Positions 16,398 through 23,918 of a stretch of 64,000 nucleotides of DNA are shown here, one piece after another. The position numbers and the translations under genes are program-made. Each line of letters begins with the position of its first letter. Position 1 is the stretch's first letter. The notes beneath the pieces were generated by a model. The model was not told where the DNA came from. It saw only the letters and a list, made by a program, of their open reading frames with translations, and ran no database searches. Source of the DNA: Actinacidiphila epipremni (GTDB taxonomy: Bacteria > Actinomycetota > Actinomycetes > Streptomycetales > Streptomycetaceae); assembly GCF_012034175.1 (NCBI RefSeq), contig NZ_JAATEJ010000029.1, positions 1-64,000 on the forward strand, read 5' to 3'.

Positions 16398-16856
16398 ATG
16401 ACGACGCAGAGTGCGATCAGGCCGAAGGACAAGGTACGCAACCGGGTGGTCGTCCTCCTCCACCGCCTCGGACTGCCGGTCGGCCCCATGCAGTTGCTGA
16501 CCGTCCCCGGACGCAAGACCGGCATCCCGCGCACCAACCCGGTCGCGCCGCTGGTCATCGACGGCACCACGTACATCTGCCAGGCCTATCCGCACTCGGA
16601 CTGGGTGAAGAACGCCCGCGCCGCCGGCCACGGCACCCTCACCCGCGGCCGGCACACCCGGGCCGTCGACCTGGTCGAGGTCCCCGAGCAGGAACGCGGC
16701 CCGCTGCTGCGGGAGTTCCCGGTGCAGGTCCCGCGCGGCGCGGGCGCCTTCGTCCGCAACGGCCTGGTGTCCGCGGCCACCCCCGAGGCGTTCGCCGCCG
16801 CGGCCCCGGGCATCCCGATGTTCCGCGCCGTCGAGCGCGCCCAGGCACAGCGCTGA
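16398..16856 (+). CDS. F420-type nitroreductase/quinone reductase family protein
   Basis: A 152-residue single-domain protein of the DDN/DUF385 split-beta-barrel family, which uses deazaflavin F420H2 to reduce quinones or enones. Visible family features are TVPGRKTGIPRTNPVAPL, the strand TTYICQAYPHSDWVKNAR, and HTRAVDLVEVPEQER. Length is normal. It lies 36 bp after the SDR and shares its direction, so the two may act together on the polyketide quinone. The cofactor assignment comes from family knowledge; a heme- or FMN-binding alternative cannot be excluded by eye. Confidence 0.8.
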   Translation: MTTQSAIRPKDKVRNRVVVLLHRLGLPVGPMQLLTVPGRKTGIPRTNPVAPLVIDGTTYICQAYPHSDWVKNARAAGHGTLTRGRHTRAVDLVEVPEQERGPLLREFPVQVPRGAGAFVRNGLVSAATPEAFAAAAPGIPMFRAVERAQAQR

Positions 16857-16862
16857 CCGGCC

Positions 16863-16905
16863 CCGCGGCGGCCTCGTCCGCTTTATGCGGGCTTTGCCGC
16901 CGCGG
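16863..16905. terminator. Hairpin after the F420-type reductase
   Basis: Perfect 9-bp outer arms (16863-16871 and 16897-16905) with a partly paired, AT-richer centre lie just downstream of the reductase stop. Confidence 0.6.
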
Positions 16906-16919
16906 TCTATGTTCGCCGG

Positions 16920-17156
16920 ATGAGACGGATCTCCCGATGGCTGCTCGGCCAGCTGGTGGAAGGGCTCTCCAGCCTCGGCCGATTCTGGTTCCACCTGCCC
17001 GACCCGACCGGGGCTTATCCCGAATTGCTTTTCGCGCCCGATGCGGCCGGCCCGCCCGCCGGGCATCCGGAACGATTGTGCCGGGAAATCCCGCTCACCA
17101 GGACGGAGCTGATGCTGATGGCCGAACTCGACGGCTTCGGTGACGGCGGCCGGTGA
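16920..17156 (+). CDS. Small protein of DUF6059-like type
   Basis: A 78-residue small protein. It starts with a basic amphipathic segment (RRISRWLLGQLVEGLSSLG) and continues with an FHLPDPTGAYP stretch and a conserved-looking PPAGHPERLCREIPLTRTE. This GHPERL...PLT pattern is the one I associate with DUF6059, a family of unknown function often found beside SARP or LuxR regulators in Streptomyces. That family assignment is from memory. No catalytic motif is visible. It ends 43 bp before the PadR regulator. Confidence 0.6.
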   Translation: MRRISRWLLGQLVEGLSSLGRFWFHLPDPTGAYPELLFAPDAAGPPAGHPERLCREIPLTRTELMLMAELDGFGDGGR

Positions 17157-17199
17157 CAGCCCCTCGGCGGACCCCGCTTCGGCCGTTAGGCTGACCGTC

Positions 17200-17523
17200 A
17201 TGGAAGCCGACATCCTCAGGGGCAATCTGGAAGGGATGCTGCTGTCCGTGCTCGAAGACGGCGGACTGCACGGCTACGCGGTGATCGAGGAACTGCGGCG
17301 GCGCAGCGGCTCGGCGATAGACCTGCCGAGCGGCACCGTCTACCCGGCACTGCACCGGCTCGAAGCCGCCCGGCTGGTCCGCAGCGAGTGGGCCGTGGTC
17401 GGCGGCAGGCGGCGGCGCACCTACCATCTGACCTCCGCCGGGCAGCGGGCGCTGTCCGACAAGCGCACCGCCTGGCGGGAGGTCTCCTCACTCATCTCGG
17501 TGGTCCTGGGAGGCGGTTCGTGA
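17200..17523 (+). CDS. PadR-family transcriptional regulator
   Basis: A 107-residue PadR/winged-helix repressor. The recognition region GNLEGMLLSVLEDGGLHGYAVIEEL and the wing SGTVYPALHRLEAARLV...RRRTYHLTSAGQRAL are complete. The C-terminal dimerisation helix is short, as in PadR-s1 members. ATG at 17200 is used. The stop overlaps the next gene by 4 nt (GTGA), the usual PadR plus membrane-protein pair, in which the second protein may modulate or be controlled by the regulator. It may also control the MMPL exporter downstream. Confidence 0.9.
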   Translation: MEADILRGNLEGMLLSVLEDGGLHGYAVIEELRRRSGSAIDLPSGTVYPALHRLEAARLVRSEWAVVGGRRRRTYHLTSAGQRALSDKRTAWREVSSLISVVLGGGS

Positions 17524-18194
17524 GCACACCCCCGGCACTGGAGCACTACGCCGACCGCCTGGCCCGCCGGCTGGTCGGCCCGCCGGCCCGCCGCAGCGCC
17601 ATCATCGACGAGGTCCTGGACGGGCTGCTGTGCGCGGCCGAGGAGCACGCCCGCTCCTGCCCCGACCCGGAGGAGGCCGCCCGCGCCGCGGTCGCCGAGT
17701 GGGGCCCGCCGGACGAGATCGCCGCCGCCTACAACGACGCCACGCTGCGGCTGTCGGCCGGGCGGCTGTCGCTGCTCGCGGTCGGCGTGCTGCCGCTGCT
17801 CGCGGTGTCCTACGCGGTCGCGCTGCTCGGCGGGCCGCGCGGGCCGTGGCCCTCCCACCCGCCGGTGCTGATGGCCGGCATCGGGCTGCTCGGCTTCGGC
17901 TGCGTGCTGTGCCTGACCGGCGGCGTCGCCGCGCTGCGCGGCGGCGGGGGACTGCCGGGCGCGGCCGGCCGGCGGGCCGCCGCGGTCACCTCGGGCACCT
18001 GCGCGGCGCTGGTCGGCGTGCTGTGCGTGCTGGTCGCGCTCATCGTGCTGCTGCTCAACCGGGGCCTGACGCACCCCGGTTCGCTCGACTGGGGCGCGGT
18101 CGCGGCTCCCGCGGCGCTCACCGTGCTGGCGGTCGCGTACTTCTCGGTGGCCCTGCGGCGCTTCCTCGCCGTGGTCCGCCCGGACCGGGCCTGA
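17520..18194 (+). CDS. Permease-prefix/HAAS-type membrane protein
   Basis: A 224-residue protein. The first 90 residues are soluble and helical (LEHYADRLARRLVGPPARRSAIIDEVLDGL, then CPDPEEAARAAVAEWGPPDEIAAAY), matching the permease-prefix/HAAS domain that usually follows PadR genes. Five to six hydrophobic helices follow. The GTG start is embedded in the PadR stop. The role is unknown; in other systems the pair senses membrane or drug stress. Confidence 0.75.
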   Translation: MSTPPALEHYADRLARRLVGPPARRSAIIDEVLDGLLCAAEEHARSCPDPEEAARAAVAEWGPPDEIAAAYNDATLRLSAGRLSLLAVGVLPLLAVSYAVALLGGPRGPWPSHPPVLMAGIGLLGFGCVLCLTGGVAALRGGGGLPGAAGRRAAAVTSGTCAALVGVLCVLVALIVLLLNRGLTHPGSLDWGAVAAPAALTVLAVAYFSVALRRFLAVVRPDRA

Positions 18195-18208
18195 GGCCCC
18201 TGACTCCC

Positions 18209-18272
18209 CGTCGGCCCGATTCCGCGTCGGCCCGATTCTCCGTCGCCCTGATGTCCCGTCGCCCTGAGCGCC
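18209..18272 (+). repeat. Four tandem 16-nt repeats
   Basis: Four head-to-tail imperfect copies of a 16-mer beginning CGTCGGCCCGAT (18209, 18225, 18241, 18257) lie in the gap before the MMPL exporter. The first two copies differ only in their last two bases. Confidence 0.7.
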
Positions 18273-18384
18273 GGTCGGCCCCCTTTCGCCCCTTGTGCTC
18301 CCCACGGTCCGTCAACATCACGTGACGGAATCGGAGTTGTGTGTTGCCACCGTGCCGCGCGTACCGCTAGCGTGCTCTCCATAA

Positions 18385-18397
18385 GTAGCGTCACTAC
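18385..18397. promoter_or_regulatory. Short dyad near the MMPL exporter start
   Basis: GTAG-N5-CTAC lies 24 bp before the GTG start of the MMPL gene. Upstream, TTGCCA (18344-18349) and TAGCGT (18368-18373) with an 18-bp spacer could be a promoter. The dyad could then be a PadR or TetR site near the transcription start. Confidence 0.35.
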
Positions 18398-18420
18398 ATA
18401 TGGGAGCAGGAGGTCTCGTC

Positions 18421-20646
18421 GTGGAGCGCATGACCAGATGGGTGCTGGCACACCGCTGGCAGGTGGTCCTGGTCTGGGTGGTGCTCGCGCTCGCGGGAGG
18501 CGCCACGGCGAGCGGCACGGTCGACAAGCTGAGCTACGAGTCCAAGCTCCCGGGCCGCCACTCCCAGCAGGCCAACGACGACCTGAACCGGCAGTTCGCC
18601 ACCACCGGCGGCAAGAACGCCCCGCTGCTGCTCACCGTCACCCTGCCCGCCGGCACCGGCTTCGACACCCCGGACGTCCGCAACCAGTGGACCGCCCTGG
18701 TGGACGGCGTCACCCCGAAGAACGGCCGCAACGTCACCTACGCCAGCGGCGGCGCCGGCAGCACCGACGCAGCGCTGGTCTCCAAGGACGGCCGCACCAC
18801 CGTCGCCCTGGTCTACCCGCCGGCCAACCCCACCACCGCCCCGTACGACGCCTGGCTGCCCGGCATCAAGAAGGAGCTCGCGCACGCCACGCTGGCCGGC
18901 GCGCCCGTGGAACTCACCGGCCAGCCGGTGGTCTCCGGGCGCGACAGCGGCGGGGCGCGCAGCCCCGTCGGCGAGACGCTGGTCGGGGCGCTCGGCGCGC
19001 TCATCGTGCTCGCGCTGGTCTTCGCCAGCGGACTCGCCGTGCTGCCGCTGCTGATGGCCGCGGTCGCGATCCCCACCACCTTCCTGCTGGTGCGCGGGGT
19101 GGTCTCGGCCACCGACGTGTCCTTCATCGTGCAGTACCTGGTCGCCCTCATCGGCCTCGGCGTCGCCATCGACTACGCCCTGCTCGTCGTCACCCGCTGG
19201 CGCGAGGAGCGCGGCAGGCCGGGCGCCGGCGGGCCGGAGCCCGAGGTGCGCAAGGAGGCCATCGTGCGGGCGCTGGCCAGCGCCGGGCGGGCGGTCGCGC
19301 TCAGCGGCGCCACCGTCGCGATCTCGCTGGCCGCCCTCGTGGTGATCCCCGTGCCCTTCCTGCGCAGCGTCGGCTACGGCGGCCTGCTGATCCCGATCGT
19401 CAGCGTCGCGGTCGCCACCACGCTGCTGCCGGTGATGCTGTACTCGCTGGGCGACAAGCTCGACCGGCCGCGCCGCACGCACAACCCGGACAGCCGGCTG
19501 TGGTCGTCCGTCGCCCGCTTCACCGTGCGCCGCCCCGCGATCGCCGCGGTGGTCAGCGGCGCGGTGCTGCTGGCGATCGCCGCCCCCGTGCTGACGATCC
19601 GGCTCGGCGCCCCCGAGACCAGGACCCTCGCACACGGCGGGCAGCCGGCCGCGTCCTTCCAGAAGATCGTCGACGCCGGCTTCGGCGAGGGCATCGCCCG
19701 CCCGGTCGAGGTGCTGGCCCCGAAGGGCGACGCGGCGTCGCTGACCGGCAGCCTGGCCCGGCTCGACGGGGTCTCCGGCGCCGTCTCGCCCGCCGGGTGG
19801 GCGCGCGGCGACCGTACGGTGGTGGACGTGTGGACCACCGCCGACCCGTCCAGCCCGGCCGGCCGCGACGCCGTCTCGGACGTCGTGGACACCGCGCAGC
19901 GGACCCCGCAGGTGCTGGCCGGCGGCACCGCGCCCGCCGAGATCGACTTCATCGACGCGGTCTACGGCAACCTGTGGCTGATCTTCGTCTTCGTCGCGCT
20001 GCTCACCTTCCTCGTGCTGGCCAGGACGCTGCGCTCGATCGTGCTGCCGATCAAGGCGCTGGTGCTCAACGCGCTGTCCACCTGCGCCGCCTACGGAGCG
20101 GTGGTGCTGATCTGGCAGAAGGGCTACGGCAGCGACGCGCTCTACAACACCCCGGCGGTCGGCGCGATCACCATCTGGGTGCCGATGACGGTCTTCGCCT
20201 TCCTGTTCGGCCTGTCCATGGACTACGAGGTCTTCATCCTGCACCGCATCAGGGAGACCCACGCCGACCTCGCCGCCCGCGGCGAGCAGGACACCACCGT
20301 GCCCGCCGTCGTCACCGGCATCAGCCGCACCGGACGGCTCGTCACCTCGGCGGCCTTCATCCTCTTCCTGGCGTTCGTGTCGCTGTCCACGGTGCCCATC
20401 ACCGACGTACGGGTCTTCGCCACCGCGCTCGCCGCGGGCATCATCGTGGACGCCACCGTGGTCCGCGGAGTGCTCGCGCCCGCCCTGGTGACGCTCATGG
20501 GCCGCGCCAACTGGTGGTTCCCGGACTGGGCCGCCAAGGCGCTGCTGGTACGCGGCCGGCCCCGCCCGGCCGCCGCGGGCGCTCCCGTGAGCGGGGCGAC
20601 CCCGGACCCGGCGGGCCCCGCCGAGCGCCGCCGCGACCCCGTCTGA
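18421..20646 (+). CDS. MMPL-family RND exporter
   Basis: A 741-residue MMPL/ActII-ORF3-like transporter with two symmetric halves. Each half has a large extracytoplasmic loop and a six-helix bundle. The proton-relay motifs are visible in both halves: GVAIDYALLVVTRWREER and GLSMDYEVFILHRIRE. Proteins of this type export aromatic polyketides and lipids. GTG at 18421 is preferred because AGGAGG (18408-18413) is 7 nt upstream; the ATG at 18400 lies before that site. The tail is Pro/Ala-rich. It is the first of three probable self-resistance functions in the cluster. Confidence 0.9.
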   Translation: MERMTRWVLAHRWQVVLVWVVLALAGGATASGTVDKLSYESKLPGRHSQQANDDLNRQFATTGGKNAPLLLTVTLPAGTGFDTPDVRNQWTALVDGVTPKNGRNVTYASGGAGSTDAALVSKDGRTTVALVYPPANPTTAPYDAWLPGIKKELAHATLAGAPVELTGQPVVSGRDSGGARSPVGETLVGALGALIVLALVFASGLAVLPLLMAAVAIPTTFLLVRGVVSATDVSFIVQYLVALIGLGVAIDYALLVVTRWREERGRPGAGGPEPEVRKEAIVRALASAGRAVALSGATVAISLAALVVIPVPFLRSVGYGGLLIPIVSVAVATTLLPVMLYSLGDKLDRPRRTHNPDSRLWSSVARFTVRRPAIAAVVSGAVLLAIAAPVLTIRLGAPETRTLAHGGQPAASFQKIVDAGFGEGIARPVEVLAPKGDAASLTGSLARLDGVSGAVSPAGWARGDRTVVDVWTTADPSSPAGRDAVSDVVDTAQRTPQVLAGGTAPAEIDFIDAVYGNLWLIFVFVALLTFLVLARTLRSIVLPIKALVLNALSTCAAYGAVVLIWQKGYGSDALYNTPAVGAITIWVPMTVFAFLFGLSMDYEVFILHRIRETHADLAARGEQDTTVPAVVTGISRTGRLVTSAAFILFLAFVSLSTVPITDVRVFATALAAGIIVDATVVRGVLAPALVTLMGRANWWFPDWAAKALLVRGRPRPAAAGAPVSGATPDPAGPAERRRDPV

Positions 20647-20736
20647 CGGCCCGCCGGCCCGTACCGTACGACCCCCGGTACGCCTCCCGTACGACCCCCT
20701 CCGGCGGCCCCTGACGCCCCGCCGGACCAGCTGACC

Positions 20737-20775
20737 GCAGGCCACCGCCTCCCCCGTGCATGGGCGGTGGCCTGC
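20737..20775 (+). terminator. Intrinsic terminator after the MMPL gene
   Basis: Perfect 13-bp arms (20737-20749 and 20763-20775) with a 13-nt loop, followed by an AT-richer stretch. It isolates the exporter from halogenase 2. Confidence 0.8.
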
Positions 20776-20879
20776 ATTATGCGTGCTTTCTCTGCCCTTC
20801 ACGCCCCGGTGACATCGTCAGAAGGCGGACGTCGGCCCGACTGGGTGTCCGCGATCCGACAACCGGGAGGCATTCCTTC

Positions 20880-22538
20880 ATGTCCACTTCCAGGCCCGAA
20901 TACGACGTGGCGATTCTCGGGGCCGGCATCGCCGGGTCCTCGCTGGGCGCCGTGCTCGCCAAGCAAGGCGCGAAGGTGCTGCTCGCGGACGCGGGCAGCC
21001 ATCCGCGGTTCGCCGTCGGGGAGTCGATGATCCCGCAGCTGACCGCCTGGATGGAGGTACTGGCCCTGCGCTACGACGTCCCGGAGCTGTTCGCGCTGGC
21101 CGACGCCAACGTCATCAACGAGAAGGTCAGCAACACCTTCGGGCGCAAGCGGCACTTCGGCTTCATGCTGCACCACCCCGGTGAGGAGCCCGACCCGTCC
21201 CAGGCCCACCAGTTCGTCATCCCCAAGCAGCTGTCGGAGTCCAGCCACCTGTTCCGGCAGGACAGCGACGCGTTCCTGTTCCGGCTCGCGGTGAGCAACG
21301 GCTGCGACACCCGGCAGAACTGGATGGTCACCAAGGTCGCCTTCGACGACGACCGGGTCACCCTGCTCGGCGGCGACGGCCGCGAGGTCTGCGCGCGCTA
21401 CCTGGTCGACGCCAGCGGCTTCCGCTCGCCGCTCGCCGAGCACCTGGAGCTGCGCGAGAAGCCGGCCCGCTTCCGGCACCACGCCCGCTCGATGTTCACC
21501 CACATGGTGGGCGTCACGCCGTTCGACGACGTCGTCGACACACCCGACGCGCTCAAGCCGCCGGCCCGCTGGCACGAGGGCACCATGCACCACCTCTTCG
21601 AGCGCGGCTGGTTCTGGATCATCCCGTTCGACAACCACGACAAGTCCCGCAACCCGCTGTGCTCGGTCGGCGTGACGCTCGACGAGCGGCTGTACCCCAA
21701 GCCCACCGACATCACCCCGGACGAGGAGTTCGCGCAGCTCATCGCGCGCTTCCCGGCCGTGGAACGGCAGTTCACCGGCGCCCGCAAGGTGCGCGAGTGG
21801 GTGTCCACCGGCCGGATGCAGTACTCGTCGAACAAGACGGTCGGCAAGCGCTGGTGCCTGATGTCGCACGCGGCCGGCTTCCTCGACCCGCTGTACTCGC
21901 GCGGCATGTCCAACACCTTCGAGCTGATCAACGTCCTCGCCCCGCGGCTGCTCGCGGCGCTGAAGGACGACGACTTCAGCGAGGAGCGCTTCGCCTTCGT
22001 CGAGGAGATGGAGCAGGGGCTGCTGAACTGGAACGACATCCTGGTCAACTGCTCGTACATCTCCTTCACGCACTTCCGGCTGTGGGACGCGGTCTTCCGC
22101 GTCTGGGGCAGCGGCACCACCCCGGGCACGCTGCGGATCAACAACGCGATCCGGGCCTTCCGCGCCACCGGCGACCCCGCCGTCTTCGAGGCGCTGGAGA
22201 AGGCCCCGCACACCGGCCTGTGGTGGCCGGACAGCGACGCGTTCAAGGAGCTGGTGGAGGCCACCGAGCGGGCCTGCCTGCTGTACGAGTCCGGGGAGAT
22301 CGACGGCGACACCGCCGCGGACATGATCCTGCGGATGGTGGAGTCCAGCGAGGCGGTCTCCCGCAGCTTCGGCTGGAAGGACCTGGACCACCGCTTCGTC
22401 TTCCCCAGCCAGAGCGACATGCTGCACTACCTGGAGGAGATCTCCGGCTCGCCGCTGCCCGAGCTGTCCGCGCTGGGCACGCAGGCGCTGGCCGCCTTCC
22501 GCGCGCAGGCCGCCAAGGGCGGCTGGACGGGCCGGTGA
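20880..22538 (+). CDS. Flavin-dependent halogenase 2
   Basis: A 552-residue paralogue of the halogenase at 11201-12916. It has the FAD motif GAGIAGS from residue 14, GES at 48-50, the WxWxIP motif as WFWIIP at 244-249, and Lys90 in GRKRHFGF as the likely catalytic lysine. The helical C-terminal third is also shared but more diverged. RBS GGGAGG is 9 bp before the ATG. The stop overlaps the SnoaL-like gene start (GTGA). Two complete copies with different substrate-facing regions suggest chlorination at two positions, or sequential action on one ring. Which halide is used cannot be seen. Confidence 0.88.
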   Translation: MSTSRPEYDVAILGAGIAGSSLGAVLAKQGAKVLLADAGSHPRFAVGESMIPQLTAWMEVLALRYDVPELFALADANVINEKVSNTFGRKRHFGFMLHHPGEEPDPSQAHQFVIPKQLSESSHLFRQDSDAFLFRLAVSNGCDTRQNWMVTKVAFDDDRVTLLGGDGREVCARYLVDASGFRSPLAEHLELREKPARFRHHARSMFTHMVGVTPFDDVVDTPDALKPPARWHEGTMHHLFERGWFWIIPFDNHDKSRNPLCSVGVTLDERLYPKPTDITPDEEFAQLIARFPAVERQFTGARKVREWVSTGRMQYSSNKTVGKRWCLMSHAAGFLDPLYSRGMSNTFELINVLAPRLLAALKDDDFSEERFAFVEEMEQGLLNWNDILVNCSYISFTHFRLWDAVFRVWGSGTTPGTLRINNAIRAFRATGDPAVFEALEKAPHTGLWWPDSDAFKELVEATERACLLYESGEIDGDTAADMILRMVESSEAVSRSFGWKDLDHRFVFPSQSDMLHYLEEISGSPLPELSALGTQALAAFRAQAAKGGWTGR

Positions 22539-22984
22539 GCGGCCACGCCCGGCCGGCCGTCGTCGACCGGCACCGCGGTGTCGACGAGCAGCAGGCCAAC
22601 AAGGACCTCGCGCGCTACTGGTTCGAGGAGGGCTGGACGCGCGGCAACCTCGACGTGGCCGACGCCGTCTTCGCCCCGGACTTCGTGCTCGGCGGGAAGC
22701 CGGTGGGCCCCGAGGGGCCGCGGGCGAGCGTACGGGGCCGCCGGACGGCCTTCGCGGGCCTCCAGGTGTCCATCGGCCTGCAGATCGCCGAGGGGCCGTG
22801 GGTGGCCACCTGGTTCACCACCCGGGCCACCCATGTCGCCGAGTTCGCCGGGGTGCCGCCGACCGGGCGGCTGGTGGTTTCCGAGGGCATCCAGCTGTGG
22901 CGGGTGGCCGGCGGGCTGGTGGTCGAGGACCGCAATGTGTTCGACCGCTGGGCCGTGGTCTCACAACTGCGCGGCGCCGGCTGA
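22535..22984 (+). CDS. SnoaL-like / ester cyclase family protein
   Basis: A 149-residue NTF2-fold protein of the SnoaL-like polyketide cyclase/hydroxylase group. Typical segments are the LARYWFEEGWTRGNLDVADAVFAPDFVLGG helix-strand start and the C-terminal strands FAGVPPTGRLVVSEGIQLWRVAGGLVVEDRNVFDRW. The last His-Asp-type acid is an Asp in VVEDRN. In polyketide pathways these proteins close a ring or assist hydroxylation. The GTG start overlaps the halogenase stop, so the two are co-translated and probably act in sequence. Confidence 0.8.
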   Translation: MSGHARPAVVDRHRGVDEQQANKDLARYWFEEGWTRGNLDVADAVFAPDFVLGGKPVGPEGPRASVRGRRTAFAGLQVSIGLQIAEGPWVATWFTTRATHVAEFAGVPPTGRLVVSEGIQLWRVAGGLVVEDRNVFDRWAVVSQLRGAG

Positions 22985-23001
22985 CGGAAATTCCCTCGGT
23001 T

Positions 23002-23045
23002 CCCCGGCATAGGGAGGCGGATTCTCCTGCTTTCGTATGCCGGGG
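23002..23045. terminator. Bidirectional terminator-like hairpin
   Basis: 10-bp perfect arms (23002-23011 and 23036-23045) enclose a loop that holds a smaller GGAG/CTCC pairing. It lies between the converging SnoaL-like and response-regulator genes. Confidence 0.7.
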
Positions 23046-23059
23046 GCCCTGGAAATACG

Positions 23060-23695
23060 TCAGGAGCGGGAGTGCACGATATTGCGCTCATAGGCGAAAA
23101 TGACCGCGTGCACCCGGTTGCGCAACCCCAGCTTGTCCATGAGATGTTGAATGTGGGACTTCACCGTGCTTTCGCTCACCTGGAGCGAACCGGAGATCTC
23201 CGCATTCGAGTAGCCCCGGGTGATGAGCCGGAAAATCTCCACCTCGCGGTCCGTCAGCCGGGCCAGCGGGGAATCACCCCTGCCGTTTTCCGCCGGCAAA
23301 AGCAGCGAGGTCCCGGTCGCCGTCAGGCGCACTCCGGCGGCAAGTTCCGCCGCGCTGCTGCGATTGGGCAGCAGCCCCTTCGCGCCCGCCCGCAGCACCT
23401 CGTGCGCCTCGCCCGCAGGGCCGCTGATCAGCACCAGGACGTTGGCCGGAGCTGCCGGAGGATGCATCGCGGTCAGCGCCACGACCGTGCGGTGCGCCTC
23501 CGAGGCATGGGCGTGGGTATTGACTATCACCACATCCGGCAGGAGTTTCCGGTATGCGGACTGCACGTCCTGGTCGTCCTCCAAGGTGCCCACCACTTCC
23601 AGATCCTGGTAGTTATCCAGGATTGTCCGCAATCCGGCGAGCGAGATCGGATGGGAGTCGACGATCAGAATCCTGGTGGCCGCCGTACCTGGCAT
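23060..23695 (-). CDS. NarL-type regulator with a degenerate receiver domain
   Basis: A 211-residue response-regulator-like protein. Residues 6-125 are a receiver domain and 145-205 an intact LuxR-type helix-turn-helix (LTDREVEIFRLI, SNAEISGSLQVSESTVKSHIQHLMDKL). The phospho-acceptor Asp is replaced by Asn59 in VVIVNTHA, and the usual conserved Lys is Asn111 (LLPNRSS). Asp13 remains. Such pseudo-receivers (JadR1/RedZ type) respond to small molecules, often the end product, rather than a kinase, and no kinase gene is adjacent. ATG at 23695 follows GGGGGA; the longer frame to 23797 has no ribosome site. It is divergent from the DHA2 exporter. Confidence 0.88.
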   Translation of the reverse strand: MPGTAATRILIVDSHPISLAGLRTILDNYQDLEVVGTLEDDQDVQSAYRKLLPDVVIVNTHAHASEAHRTVVALTAMHPPAAPANVLVLISGPAGEAHEVLRAGAKGLLPNRSSAAELAAGVRLTATGTSLLLPAENGRGDSPLARLTDREVEIFRLITRGYSNAEISGSLQVSESTVKSHIQHLMDKLGLRNRVHAVIFAYERNIVHSRS

Positions 23696-23845
23696 GAGTC
23701 CCCCCGGGCTTGGATGGCGGCGCAGATACGGCCGGCTGCCGCAACGGCGCCGTGCTAAATCCGTTTCAGGGTGCGGGGGCCGTCGGCCGGCTGTCACCGC
23801 TCAGATTGCTGTCCGGGCGACAGATGCCGAGATGGCCGGAACCGT

Positions 23846-23869
23846 AAAACTAAACAGCTGTATAGTTTT
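23846..23869. promoter_or_regulatory. 24-bp near-perfect palindromic operator
   Basis: Perfect 7-bp arms AAAACTA (23846-23852) and TAGTTTT (23863-23869) flank a palindromic CAGCTG core. Only one position pair of the whole 24-bp dyad fails to match. It lies 50-73 bp before the DHA2 exporter start, a normal place for a repressor operator. The TetR encoded just after that exporter (25550) is the obvious candidate; this is inference. Confidence 0.7.
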
Positions 23870-23918
23870 TATGGTCACCACGTCAGCCTGTTGTTCCGTA
23901 CAACCGCGTGGAGGTTCC

